From the NCBI GenBank assembly GCA_937899065.1, contig CALBPG010000175.1, positions 1-60,401 of the forward strand: a stretch of DNA of 60,401 bases, in the 5' to 3' direction. Below the pieces are notes generated by a model. The model searched no databases, was not told the origin of the DNA, and was given only the letters and a program-made list of their open reading frames with translations. Positions 25,799 to 34,274 of this stretch are shown one piece after another. The position numbers and the translations under genes are program-made. The DNA comes from an uncultured Allomuricauda sp. Its GTDB lineage: Bacteria; Bacteroidota; Bacteroidia; Flavobacteriales; Flavobacteriaceae. The first letter of the stretch is position 1. Every line of letters starts with the position of its first letter.

Positions 25799-28054
25799 TT
25801 AGTTAACCAATTCGAGGGCCTGTTCCAAAAACTCATCTCTACCTGCCGTTACACCATCTATTGTCTTCGAAAGAAATACATCTGGGATGACACCGATGAT
25901 ATGATGTTGAGCACCATTATGTTTAACAACCTTTATCCCTGTCCAGTTTATGCTAATATTTCCTTCAAGTTCGAAAGTGTTGATATTACCATTTGTTCCT
26001 GCAGTGGGCTGGCCTATGATTTTTCCAAGCTTGTAGTCTTTGATAAAAGCCAAGTAACTTTCAGCAGAACTTATTGCGCTACCATCGGTAATGAAAACGA
26101 TTTGCTTGTCTCCTAAATAAGGAGATGCAGTTGGCAGGGACCATCCAAACTTTTCGAAACCCTGGATGTTTTTTCTATCCGGAAAAATACAATTTGGAAT
26201 TTGCATCCAAGAAACTGAAGTATCCTTCTCTTTGAGAAAATACGAAATCAATTTATGGTTTACATTGGGGTAACCTCTGAGGTCACAAATAATAGCTTTG
26301 GATTTCTGTAATTCCGGTAACAATCTTGAAATGGTGTCCATTTCGATAAGCGTTAGATTTAGGTAATAGGTACTATCCCCAATCTTTTCATAAGCGGACT
26401 GACGCGGTGGTTCGTTGTAGACCAGGCTTTCCCTTTTTAAGGAGATTTCCCTTCCACCTACTTTTACAACCATACTGGTTTTCCATTCACCTAACAGACT
26501 TTTTGTTTTGGCTTTGTGGTCTAGCCAACCCTTAGTTCCTGCTGATATCCGCGATTCTACCTCGTTAAAATAGGCTTTGGAAGGAACCCCATCAATATGT
26601 GTGACAACATCGCCAATTTTCAGGGGTATATTATGGTCTAGTACATTGGTGATGATTAAATTATCTTCCACCCATTCCCAGGTAATTCGAGGTGCATAAA
26701 TCTTGCTGAGAGACGGAAAGTTGATATAAACATGCCCATCTCTCAATGAGGCGGTGAATTTTTCTAAAGTAACATAATGATCGTATTCAGTGCTATCAGT
26801 CAAACTTCTTGAGAGGGCATTTGTAAGTTCGTTTTCCCAGTTGACATCTACCACATCCATATAAGGATAGAAATGCTGGAATACATTGTAAGTGTTGATG
26901 ATGTTACCCAGTCGAACATTTAGGTCTTTGGTACTACCGGGCATGGAATCGACCTTTTGTCGAAATCTTTGTAAGCGTATGGAATCCACTTTGGGAAAAG
27001 TTCCGTTGTCGTTCCTGTAAAGAGCAATCGGTACTTGGCAAAAGATGGAATTCCCGATTTCCTCATTTACCATTTCTCCAAAAACAGGGGCGGCATCAAA
27101 TATTTTCTTGTTGATTTCGAGGGCTGGTTCCTCATAAAAAAAACGAGCAAATCTGTTTGTGTGCGCAGAAGTGTCTTTTGAAATCTCCAAGGTATACCCT
27201 GAACCTCTAGCAAACCAAGTTTCAGTACTTTTTGAAGCACTCGTTTGAGCTTTTTCAAAATCACCGTTATGAACTGGAATTGCCTCCCATTTATTTCCGT
27301 TCCAATAATCTAGCTTTACATTATCTAAGAGCAAGGAGGTATTCCCTTTAAGGGCTACGCCAATTTCTAGACGTTCCATTTCATCTCCGGAGTCATATAT
27401 AATTTCATATGGACTCCAAAGACTACCCTTGATATTGCCCTTTTCCAAAATGGTGCTTCCATCGGCATTGATGGCGGCCAGACGCAGATATGCGGATACT
27501 TTTGCTGTATCGGCCAGTTTGGCCATTGCTCTTAGACGTAGTTTGGTGTTTCGGTATTCCTTGGCGTTCAATATTTTTACCATTGTACCATGGTTTCTAC
27601 CTATCTCAATTTTTGCTGGACTGTTTACACGCATACTGGCGTACGGATATCCTGGATACGACTTCATGCCGATACTTACTCCTCTATGCTGCCAAAAAGT
27701 GAGTTGGTACCCCATAAGGTTTTTGGGCCTTATTTTGGATAGCTCATTACCATTGATCCTTTTGCTTGAAAAGGTCACGGAAGGTGCGATTGGTCCAAAA
27801 AGTTGCTTTAACTCATCTAACAGTTCCGCATCTGTATTGCAATCTATCACTTTGGATACCCCATAAGAGGCAAACTTTTTCCAATCTATATTAGACGCTT
27901 CATCACTTGGATGGAAATATTTGACAAATCCGTAAACACGTGCAAAAGTCTTAAGATTTTCAATCTTACGTGGGGTGTCCAACGGTTTTGACTCAGAAGA
28001 ACATGCCATTAGCACCAAGAGAGCCATAACAAAATATTTGGTTCTGCTCCTCAC
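25799..28054 (-). CDS. S41-family (C-terminal processing type) peptidase, lipoprotein
   Basis: The protein is 751 residues from a GTG at 28054. The GTG is preferred over the internal ATG at 28027 because it supplies the basic RSRTK n-region ahead of lipobox LMAC (Cys18). The N-terminal half is mostly beta (LRLRAMAKLADTAKVSAYLRLA), like the extra domains of Bacteroidota S41 enzymes. A PDZ-like segment (IPLKIGDVVTHIDGVPSKAYFNEV) and the S41 core follow: ICDLRGYPN, VFITDGSAISSAESYLAF with the probable nucleophile near Ser663, then IGQPTAGTNGN and GVIPDVFLSKT. It is probably an envelope protease. It is alone in an AT-rich, accessory-looking stretch. Confidence 0.88.
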   Translation of the reverse strand: MRSRTKYFVMALLVLMACSSESKPLDTPRKIENLKTFARVYGFVKYFHPSDEASNIDWKKFASYGVSKVIDCNTDAELLDELKQLFGPIAPSVTFSSKRINGNELSKIRPKNLMGYQLTFWQHRGVSIGMKSYPGYPYASMRVNSPAKIEIGRNHGTMVKILNAKEYRNTKLRLRAMAKLADTAKVSAYLRLAAINADGSTILEKGNIKGSLWSPYEIIYDSGDEMERLEIGVALKGNTSLLLDNVKLDYWNGNKWEAIPVHNGDFEKAQTSASKSTETWFARGSGYTLEISKDTSAHTNRFARFFYEEPALEINKKIFDAAPVFGEMVNEEIGNSIFCQVPIALYRNDNGTFPKVDSIRLQRFRQKVDSMPGSTKDLNVRLGNIINTYNVFQHFYPYMDVVDVNWENELTNALSRSLTDSTEYDHYVTLEKFTASLRDGHVYINFPSLSKIYAPRITWEWVEDNLIITNVLDHNIPLKIGDVVTHIDGVPSKAYFNEVESRISAGTKGWLDHKAKTKSLLGEWKTSMVVKVGGREISLKRESLVYNEPPRQSAYEKIGDSTYYLNLTLIEMDTISRLLPELQKSKAIICDLRGYPNVNHKLISYFLKEKDTSVSWMQIPNCIFPDRKNIQGFEKFGWSLPTASPYLGDKQIVFITDGSAISSAESYLAFIKDYKLGKIIGQPTAGTNGNINTFELEGNISINWTGIKVVKHNGAQHHIIGVIPDVFLSKTIDGVTAGRDEFLEQALELVN

Positions 28055-28412
28055 CTTTCAAATAGTCCGTTAATTATATAGAAATCAAAGCGATGTTTTA
28101 CCATTACATTTTTCCATTGTGTTCAATAGCAATGGACGATGTCGGAAGCTATGGTTAAAACACGTTAGAAATACTTGTGAATTTGAAGAGAAAAACAATC
28201 AACATGGTACCCATGAGGCTAACAAGAACGATAGTCCACGACTCATTCATAAAAGACGAGTATAAACCTTACGAATAAATATAAATTTAAGAAATTTCTC
28301 TCGAATGTTATTATGCTACTTTCATAATGAAAAACGCATACTATACATAAGTTCAGTACCAATCCTTTTTTTGATTGTAACTAATAAGCAAGCTAATAGA
28401 TAGAAGTTAAGA
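28055..28412. other. AT-rich gap without recognisable gene
   Basis: These 358 bases upstream of the S41 gene are AT-rich and stop-dense in all frames. I see no convincing frame, hairpin terminator or repeat. The interval probably holds the S41 promoter and otherwise decayed or neutral DNA. Confidence 0.5.
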
Positions 28413-28721
28413 CTATTGTTCTGACATTTCTGAAACTAAACTACTTATAACCTTACTCAATAAGTCCTTCTCTTTCCTTTTAAAAATGTTGACTATGAAA
28501 ATTGGTTGATTTTTGCCTCGGTAACAGTATAGCAAACTGTACTCATGCTTTTTGTTCAAAGTACACCCTAAATCAACTTTAAATATGTTATTCACCGCTG
28601 TAAATTTTTTACCCATTCGAGGTTCACGGGAAATTTTTTCAATCATAGATTCGATGTAATCAGAATCATATTTGCCTTTTACTTTGTTTTGAAAAGTTAT
28701 GCTGGTAATTGTGGTGTGCAT
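28413..28721 (-). CDS. RelE/HigB-like toxin, orphan (tentative)
   Basis: This 102-residue protein starts from ATG. The second half, EYSLLYCYRGKNQPIFIVNI followed by FKRKEKDLLSKVISSLV, has the pattern of RelE/Gp49-type toxins: a central strand pair with a YR motif, then hydrophobic IFxxNIFxK, then a basic KEKxxLSK helix. The first half (MIEKISREPRMGKKFTAVNN) agrees with the helical N-terminus and the P-x-x-G turn. Family members cleave mRNA at the ribosome. I find no antitoxin frame on either side, so it is either an orphan or inactive. The assignment is by pattern only. Confidence 0.45.
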   Translation of the reverse strand: MHTTITSITFQNKVKGKYDSDYIESMIEKISREPRMGKKFTAVNNIFKVDLGCTLNKKHEYSLLYCYRGKNQPIFIVNIFKRKEKDLLSKVISSLVSEMSEQ

Positions 28722-28826
28722 TGTGTTGAAGTTTACTTAAATACATTGGTTGATTAAGCCATGCTTTTTTGAACTTTAAAATTCAGATTCTGGAATTCCC
28801 AATTAAGTATTTCTTGTTTTAAATCT

Positions 28827-29213
28827 TTAACTGTTCAAAACCCGTTTAAGATTATAAATTCCCCAGACCATCATGAAAAACTCCAATAACATACCTACTG
28901 TATATTGAATGGAAACGCCATCGACAATCAAGCTTATTATTCTTCCGAAAGCCAAACCTCCCATAAAGATGACATTACACAGGGTTGCACCTTTCCAATA
29001 TTTAGGTTGTTTTAGCGCCCATATCCAATAACAGGCAAAAGCAATATACAACCCCATAATTCCTCTGAAGATGTTTTTAAGCTCAAGATTTTCTAATCTA
29101 AAATCAAAGAATATTGGGAGTAAAGTTTTTGGAGCTCCACCATAAACAATGGCAGCAAAAATTACTACTACGGCGGAAATACCTAAATGTAACTTTATCG
29201 ATTTTGTATCCAA
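28827..29213 (-). CDS. DUF4345 family membrane protein
   Basis: The protein is 128 residues with four membrane spans (HLGISAVVVIFAAIVYGG, GIMGLYIAFACYWIWAL, CNVIFMGGLAFGRIISL, TVGMLLEFFMMVWGIYNL). The GLYIAFACYW and GGLAFGRIISL blocks are typical of DUF4345, an uncharacterised inner-membrane family. The only in-frame start giving the first span is a TTG at 29213, because the upstream frame closes six codons earlier. No function is known. It stands in the accessory stretch with an orphan toxin on one side and a gene remnant on the other. Confidence 0.75.
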   Translation of the reverse strand: MDTKSIKLHLGISAVVVIFAAIVYGGAPKTLLPIFFDFRLENLELKNIFRGIMGLYIAFACYWIWALKQPKYWKGATLCNVIFMGGLAFGRIISLIVDGVSIQYTVGMLLEFFMMVWGIYNLKRVLNS

Positions 29214-29265
29214 ATTATGATGGCTTATTCAAATTTTAGTTTTACCCCGGATAATTTATCGGGTT

Positions 29266-29457
29266 TCAAAGAAAGTTCAATCCCTGTCTTAGGCTATTTA
29301 AGGTAGTATTAAATTCTTTAATGCTACTCGTATTGGTAACCTCTTTATTTAATTGAAGAATGAAGTATTTGGGATTTTCCTGGTAATAAGGCCCCCAAAA
29401 AATAGTATGGAAAAGACTTAGAACAGAGCAGATAACATCTCTTGTAGTCTGAACAAA
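29266..29457 (-). pseudogene. possible gene remnant, 63 codons, no start codon
   Basis: The minus strand is open for 63 codons between TAG and TGA and reads like protein, for example HTIFWGPYYQENPKYFILQL followed by NKEVTNTSSIKEF. There is no ATG or GTG in the frame and the only TTG is near the end. Balanced polar and aromatic composition suggests the 3' end of a lost gene rather than noise. I do not recognise the family. It lies between DUF4345 and the RadC-like gene, both on the same strand. Confidence 0.3.
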
Positions 29458-29485
29458 CTAACTCCTATTTAGGACGAACAAGAAA

Positions 29486-29893
29486 TCAAGGCCAAATGGA
29501 AACAAAATCCTCTTCCGTAATGATAATATGGTCGAGCAGTTCCATTCCTAAAATAACAGCTGCCTTGGCCAAATTTTCCGTTAGGGCTATATCCGCTTCG
29601 CTGGCTACAAGATTGCCTGAAGGATGATTATGGCAGCATATGATTTTCAAACACTTTTTGGACACAGCTAGACTTAGAACTTCAGCTGGAGCTAATATAT
29701 TCCTGTTCTGTGTACCGATGGTAACCAATTCGATATACTCAATATCGTTCGCACGGTTTAGACCTATTGTCCAAAAATATTCCTTCGCCCGATGGTGTTT
29801 GTTTTGGCGGAGAAGCACCTTTTGCATGATACGTGCAATATCTCCAGCCTCGGAGACATTTTTGTTTTCATCTTTTGGTAGTCTAACGGTCAC
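29486..29893 (-). CDS. RadC-like JAB-domain protein of mobile-element type
   Basis: The protein is 135 residues, only the JAB/MPN metalloprotease-like domain of RadC; the helix-hairpin-helix part of full-length RadC (about 225 residues) is absent. The metal motif is complete: an upstream Glu, then CCHNHPSGN with two His and Ser, and a downstream Asp in ASEADIALT. The start is a GTG at 29893 immediately after an in-frame TAA; the next Met (MQKVLL) would cut into the domain. Short JAB-only RadC proteins are typical of plasmids, integrative elements and phages. No integrase, att repeat or transfer gene is seen here, so it may be a relic of such an element. Confidence 0.82.
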   Translation of the reverse strand: MTVRLPKDENKNVSEAGDIARIMQKVLLRQNKHHRAKEYFWTIGLNRANDIEYIELVTIGTQNRNILAPAEVLSLAVSKKCLKIICCHNHPSGNLVASEADIALTENLAKAAVILGMELLDHIIITEEDFVSIWP

Positions 29894-29968
29894 TTAGGTA
29901 TACAACAAATTAGCCCACAAAAGGTAAGATATTCTTGTGCGCTACAGTTAAAAAAGAAAGAAAAAAGA

Positions 29969-30499
29969 TTAGAAAGGCTTAAACTTAAACTTCTGCCCAC
30001 CTACAGAGGCATCGGCCATAAAACCAGCCTTGGGCATCGCAAATACCGCTACGCCATCCTTGTATTTGGCATTGGCCGCCACACCAGATTTTAGAGCGAC
30101 TGCCGAAGCTTCCGCTGCAAACTCAAAGGTACCTTGGGTAAAGCGCTCCAAATCCACATAGGTTTCAAAAAAGATGACTTCAATAATGGCCTGGCCCCCT
30201 GCTTGGAAACCAACATTCAGTTTCTTTAGGTTGGCCATACCTATCATTTCACCACCATCATACACCACTCCGTTGCCTGCGGCCCCACCAATAATGAAAC
30301 CACCTTTACCGACATTGGGAAATAAAACATATCCCGCAGATTTTTCAAAAAAGCTATCCAAACCAACATTGGCATCCAACAGGGTTTGTTTGGCTTTCTC
30401 GGCATCATCAATAATTTTTTGGTCTTTCGCGGTTTGGGCGTTTAGGTTAAACAATCCAACCGAAAAAAGTAGGGCAATAAGGGAAAACGTAGTCTTCAT
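29969..30499 (-). CDS. SYLF (YSC84) domain exported protein
   Basis: The 176-residue protein has signal peptide MKTTFSLIALLFSVGLFNLNAQ and then a single SYLF domain: SAGYVLFPNVGKGGFIIGGA, GNGVVYDGGEMIGMANLKKL, and GFQAGGQAIIEVIFFETYVDL. SYLF domains bind lipids in eukaryotes (YSC84/SH3YL1); bacterial versions are exported proteins of unknown role, probably at a membrane surface. A good promoter with TTG, 22-base spacer and TACTTTTG lies upstream (30520-30552). It marks the return to conserved chromosome after the accessory stretch. Confidence 0.88.
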   Translation of the reverse strand: MKTTFSLIALLFSVGLFNLNAQTAKDQKIIDDAEKAKQTLLDANVGLDSFFEKSAGYVLFPNVGKGGFIIGGAAGNGVVYDGGEMIGMANLKKLNVGFQAGGQAIIEVIFFETYVDLERFTQGTFEFAAEASAVALKSGVAANAKYKDGVAVFAMPKAGFMADASVGGQKFKFKPF

Positions 30500-30519
30500 A
30501 AAAGGGAATTTAACAGCTC

Positions 30520-30552
30520 CAAAAGTAACTAAATAACTTGGCGACCGAGCAA
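30520..30552 (-). promoter_or_regulatory. promoter of the SYLF gene
   Basis: On the minus strand TTG (30550-30552), 22 bases, then TACTTTTG (30520-30527) match the Bacteroidota -33/-7 pattern. The leader to the ATG at 30499 is about 20 bases. This is the most complete promoter seen in the window. Confidence 0.6.
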
Positions 30553-30678
30553 GGGTGCTCCTAATATATTGTTAATCCGAATGTTGTCTTTTCGATTAAA
30601 ACAGAGGAAGGATAGAAAAATCCTATGTGTTGATAAATTCAAGTTGTACGAAAAGTAAGCATAACGGCCACATTTCAC

Positions 30679-30686
30679 TAGTTTTG
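30679..30686 (+). promoter_or_regulatory. -7 box of the ankyrin / NUDIX / amidase operon
   Basis: TAGTTTTG is an exact TAnnTTTG match 23 bases before the ankyrin-protein ATG. A -33 TTG is not evident at standard spacing. Confidence 0.45.
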
Positions 30687-30709
30687 TTGAGGTTGCAATC
30701 TGAAAACGT

Positions 30710-31192
30710 ATGAAAGCACAAGAAGAACTTTTTTTCACTGAAATCAAGAATGGAAATGCAAAAGCCCTTGCAAAGATGTTTGAAGCGGATGCCTCACTTT
30801 TGCAAGCGAAAGATGGACGCGGTTCCACACCTTTAATTCTTGCCGCCTACTATAATCACCTTGAGGTGGTGAAGCTTTTGTTGGAACAGGGTGCTGAAGT
30901 TGATGCGGTAGATGGTTCGGGCAATACGGCCCTGATGGGCGTCGCTTTTAAGGGCTATGAAGAGGTTGTTGCCCAACTTTTGGATGCTGGTGCGGCGGTA
31001 GATACGGTAAATGTGATGGGTGCTACTGCTTTGATTTATGCGGCTACCTTCAAACATGTAAAGATTACCAAAATGCTTCTGGAAAAGGGAGCAAATACAC
31101 AGATAAAAGATGCTCGCGGTAACACAGCGCTCGACCATGCCAAACTGCAAGAAATGCCAGAATTGGTAGCACTTTTGGAAAAACACGCGTAG
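30710..31192 (+). CDS. ankyrin-repeat protein
   Basis: The 160-residue protein has no signal peptide, so it is cytoplasmic. After a short helical cap there are about four ankyrin units, recognised by GRGSTPLILAAYYNHLEVVK, GNTALMGVAFKGYEEVVAQL, GATALIYAATFKHVKITKML and GNTALDHAKLQEMPELVALL, each about 33 residues. Ankyrin repeats bind partner proteins; the partner is unknown. In several bacteria such a gene stands beside a catalase; here katG is about 10 kb away, so no link is claimed. It begins a three-gene operon with NUDIX (8-base gap) and the omega-amidase. Confidence 0.88.
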   Translation: MKAQEELFFTEIKNGNAKALAKMFEADASLLQAKDGRGSTPLILAAYYNHLEVVKLLLEQGAEVDAVDGSGNTALMGVAFKGYEEVVAQLLDAGAAVDTVNVMGATALIYAATFKHVKITKMLLEKGANTQIKDARGNTALDHAKLQEMPELVALLEKHA

Positions 31193-31200
31193 GCCCTAAT

Positions 31201-31824
31201 ATGGAGGACAAAGAAATCCTAAACCAAATCAAGCGCTTGAATGCTTTGGCGGATATGGGCTTGGTGTATGCCGAAAACGGATTTGACAAGGAGCGTTATG
31301 AGGAACTCAAGTTTATTAGCCAAAACTTGATGGCGCATGTAGGCAAGGTACAAATCAATGACCTAGCTCCCCTACTAATGCCTCCGAAGGACTATCCCAC
31401 ACCAAAAGTGGATGTGAGAGGATTCGTTTTGAATGAAAAAAAGGAGGTGTTGATGGCTCGGGAGCAAGTTGACCAAAAATGGACGATTCCCGGAGGTTGG
31501 GCCGATATTGGGAGCACGCCTTCGGAAATCGCAGTAAAAGAGGTTTTTGAGGAAACCGGGATGCAATGCAAAGCCGTTCGCTTGCTCGGGGTTTGGGACA
31601 AACAGGTACATCCCCATCCACCTGAACCCTATTACATTTACAAACTGATGTTCCATTGTGAGTTGGTGGGTGGAACCTTAACGCCTGGTTTCGATATGAT
31701 GGAAGCCGGTTTCTTTCCCTTGGATGCTTTACCACCACTATCCGAAGAGCGTATTTTGAAATCACAAATTGAGCAGCTTTACCATATGGTGGAGCACGAT
31801 GTTCAAGACGTCTATTTTGATTGA
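31201..31824 (+). CDS. NUDIX hydrolase with N-terminal helical domain
   Basis: The protein has 207 residues. Residues 1-65 form the small helical NUDIX N-terminal domain (ILNQIKRLNALADMGLVYAE), and 70-190 the NUDIX fold. The box reads GGWADIGSTPSEIAVKEVFE followed by ETG: the pattern GX5EX7REUXEEXGU is met except that Arg is Lys (VKEVFEETG). The metal-binding glutamates are intact, so it is probably active. Relatives of this layout hydrolyse ADP-ribose or similar nucleoside diphosphate derivatives. It is four bases ahead of the omega-amidase gene. Confidence 0.92.
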   Translation: MEDKEILNQIKRLNALADMGLVYAENGFDKERYEELKFISQNLMAHVGKVQINDLAPLLMPPKDYPTPKVDVRGFVLNEKKEVLMAREQVDQKWTIPGGWADIGSTPSEIAVKEVFEETGMQCKAVRLLGVWDKQVHPHPPEPYYIYKLMFHCELVGGTLTPGFDMMEAGFFPLDALPPLSEERILKSQIEQLYHMVEHDVQDVYFD

Positions 31825-31828
31825 AACG

Positions 31829-32602
31829 ATGCAAGAAGACCTTAGAGTAGCCTTGGTACAAACCCATCTGCATTGGGAAAACCCCATAGCAAACCGGCAG
31901 TACTTGCAAGAAAGGTTTCAGGAGCTTAAAACGCCCGTTGACCTTATTGTTCTTCCTGAGATGTTTAGCACAGGCTTTACGATGACTCCCCAAAATATTG
32001 ATGAGGTTGAAGCGGAACAAACGCTGTTTTGGATGCAAGAAATGGCCAAAAAATACAAATCCGTTGTGGGTGGGAGTCAAGGGTTTACTGAAGAGGGAAG
32101 GTACTTCAATAGGTTATTTTGCGTAATTTCAGACGGGTTTTTCGGGGAATATGATAAGCGCCATACATTCACCCTTGCGGGCGAGGACCGGGTATATGAA
32201 AAAGGTGAAACAAGGCTTCAGCTTGAAGTAAACGGGTTCACCATTTGTCCCTTGATATGTTATGATTTACGATTTCCGGTTTGGTCTCGAAATGTAGCCG
32301 ATTATGATGTTTTGCTTTATGTCGCGAACTGGCCTAGTCCTAGAATTTCAGCTTGGGATACGCTTCTGAAAGCGCGCGCCATTGAAAACATGGCCTATTG
32401 TATTGGGGTAAATCGTATTGGATTGGACGAAGAAGGCCACTCGTATCCCGGGCACTCTGCCGTTTACGATGTGTTGGGAAATCAAATTGCGTTTTCTCAA
32501 AAAGAGGAGGTCGTTACGGTGAGTTTGAGCAAATCCCATATCACGAAATATCGGGATAAACTCAAATTCCTTGATGATAGGGATTCTTTTATTGTGAAAT
32601 GA
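31829..32602 (+). CDS. nitrilase-superfamily omega-amidase (Nit2/YafV-like)
   Basis: The protein is 257 residues from the ATG at 31829, four bases after the NUDIX stop; an earlier TTG lies inside the NUDIX gene and is rejected. The Glu-Lys-Cys triad is visible: LPEMFSTGF (Glu), YDKRHTFTLAGE (Lys), PLICYDLRFPVW (Cys). The LPEMFSTGF and CYDLRFPVWSRN blocks are those of YafV/Nit2, which hydrolyse alpha-ketoglutaramate and alpha-ketosuccinamate, by-products of glutamine and asparagine transamination. The enzyme is cytoplasmic. The 3' end overlaps the convergent Ig-like lipoprotein gene by 14 bases. Confidence 0.92.
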   Translation: MQEDLRVALVQTHLHWENPIANRQYLQERFQELKTPVDLIVLPEMFSTGFTMTPQNIDEVEAEQTLFWMQEMAKKYKSVVGGSQGFTEEGRYFNRLFCVISDGFFGEYDKRHTFTLAGEDRVYEKGETRLQLEVNGFTICPLICYDLRFPVWSRNVADYDVLLYVANWPSPRISAWDTLLKARAIENMAYCIGVNRIGLDEEGHSYPGHSAVYDVLGNQIAFSQKEEVVTVSLSKSHITKYRDKLKFLDDRDSFIVK

Positions 32603-34208
32603 TAAAGTTCTGTTCTAACTCCCAGTTTGCGCGAACTTCAATTTTGTCAGGATAATAGCTAATCCGTTCGGGCTGTAATCCTTTCAAGTAGTTTCCGGTA
32701 TCCCAAATACCATTGCCATTGGTATCAAAAATCACTCGAATTACATATTGACTAGGGTCAAGGTTGTTGAATTCCAACACGCCTGGTTCTTTTGAAATGA
32801 TTTCCCGTTGTATTTCTCCTTTTTCATTAGCGAGCTGAACTACTACAGGGTATACCACTTCGCCACTCAAGAACAATCTTAAATTCCCATAGTCGGCATA
32901 GCTTCCCGTGGATAATGAAAAGGAAAGGGAATCACTTTCCATACCGAAAAAGTCCGTTATGGTACCGGGCAGCATCTCAAAACCATATTGCTGGTTAGGC
33001 TCCACAGGAAAACTAAAGTCAATTTTGTTGCCAAGGGTGTCTTTTTGGAATTCATACTTCCCAGGAAGGCTATCGTTGATAGTGAAGGAGATTTTGCTGG
33101 TATCAAAACCAACAATTGGTGTATTGGCCAAAAGACTGAACGAATCCTCAAAACCTAGTTTACCTCTCAAATTGGAGGATACCAAAAGCGAATCCAAAGG
33201 TAGTTTTCTCGTTTTCACAGTAAAGGTGTCCAATTTGTCCAATTTCTCGTTTTTCACAAGGAACAGAATGGAGTCCACATCCGTGGGTGTCAACCAATAG
33301 TTCAAGGTGTCCTTCTCCCTATCCTTTAAAATCCTGGTTTGTACTGAATCGGGTAAGGGAAGTAGAGTTTCAATGGCAACGTCTTCGAAATCCCCTTGAA
33401 AACCAAATAGCACTCGGTTCTTCGCCACATAGCTGGGCACGGAAGCACTGTAATTGGGAATTTCTGTGAATAAGTTCAACAAGTAGACAGAGTCGGTTGG
33501 AATGGTAATGGTATCGGATAAAAAGCCAATTTTATCTTGACGCTGGTCAAAAAGGTTGTTTTTATTGACATCCTTAATAGCAAATAGCTTGTATTGACCT
33601 GCCTTTAGGTTTTTAAGCTCAAATATGGGGAGGCTATCCAGCGTATTCGTAATATAGTTCGGAGGCCTTTGATAAATTACGCTATCAGTATAAGCGCTAT
33701 CAAGCGCGTACAACATAACAGACACAAATTCATCAGCCTTTCTGTTGAATGCATCTTTGACGGCTCCGGCAACGGATAGGGAATCAATGTAATCCCCGGT
33801 GGAAAAAACATAGGTCAAAAAACTGTTGGGGTTTCCTTCATTGTTGTCGACTATACTCTGCCCAAAGTTGATGGTATAGGTAGTATTTTCAAGCAGTGTA
33901 TCCTTGATGACTACCTCCACATATTTACTTGCCCCACTTTGTGGACTAATAATTGGCTTGTACTGTAATGGGGGAGATACCACCAATTGATTTTGAACGT
34001 CTTCCAACTTGATAAACTCGTCAAAATATAGCCGAATCCGCTTGGCTTCAAAGTTGATGGTGTAGTTTTCAGGTTCCGTTTTGGTAACTTTTGGAGGAGT
34101 AACATCTTTTTCACCTCCTGAAGGGGCACCCCTTCTTGCACAATGCCAAAGTGCAGTGGTCATCAAGACCAGAAATAAAAGTGCTAAAAATCGACGTACG
34201 TACTGCAT
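32589..34208 (-). CDS. Ig-like domain lipoprotein
   Basis: The 539-residue protein starts from the ATG at 34208, preferred over an upstream TTG because it begins a compact signal, MQYVRRFLALLFLVLMTTAL, with lipobox Cys about five residues later (LWHC). The mature part begins with a bacterial Ig-like domain (PPKVTKTEPENYTINFEAKR, then IRLYFDEFIKLEDVQNQLVV). Several beta-sandwich modules follow, one containing the EF-hand-like stretch DVNKNNLFDQRQDKIGFL and another DTNGNGIWDTGNYLKG. Such proteins are common surface lipoproteins in flavobacteria and have no known activity. It lies 66 bases downstream of comF on the same strand and may be co-transcribed. Confidence 0.85.
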   Translation of the reverse strand: MQYVRRFLALLFLVLMTTALWHCARRGAPSGGEKDVTPPKVTKTEPENYTINFEAKRIRLYFDEFIKLEDVQNQLVVSPPLQYKPIISPQSGASKYVEVVIKDTLLENTTYTINFGQSIVDNNEGNPNSFLTYVFSTGDYIDSLSVAGAVKDAFNRKADEFVSVMLYALDSAYTDSVIYQRPPNYITNTLDSLPIFELKNLKAGQYKLFAIKDVNKNNLFDQRQDKIGFLSDTITIPTDSVYLLNLFTEIPNYSASVPSYVAKNRVLFGFQGDFEDVAIETLLPLPDSVQTRILKDREKDTLNYWLTPTDVDSILFLVKNEKLDKLDTFTVKTRKLPLDSLLVSSNLRGKLGFEDSFSLLANTPIVGFDTSKISFTINDSLPGKYEFQKDTLGNKIDFSFPVEPNQQYGFEMLPGTITDFFGMESDSLSFSLSTGSYADYGNLRLFLSGEVVYPVVVQLANEKGEIQREIISKEPGVLEFNNLDPSQYVIRVIFDTNGNGIWDTGNYLKGLQPERISYYPDKIEVRANWELEQNFIISQ

Positions 34209-34274
34209 AAGTGACCTCAAACGGAGCAAAGAAACAACTAATTTGTATGCTTCAGGTTTCGATATATGAAAAAT

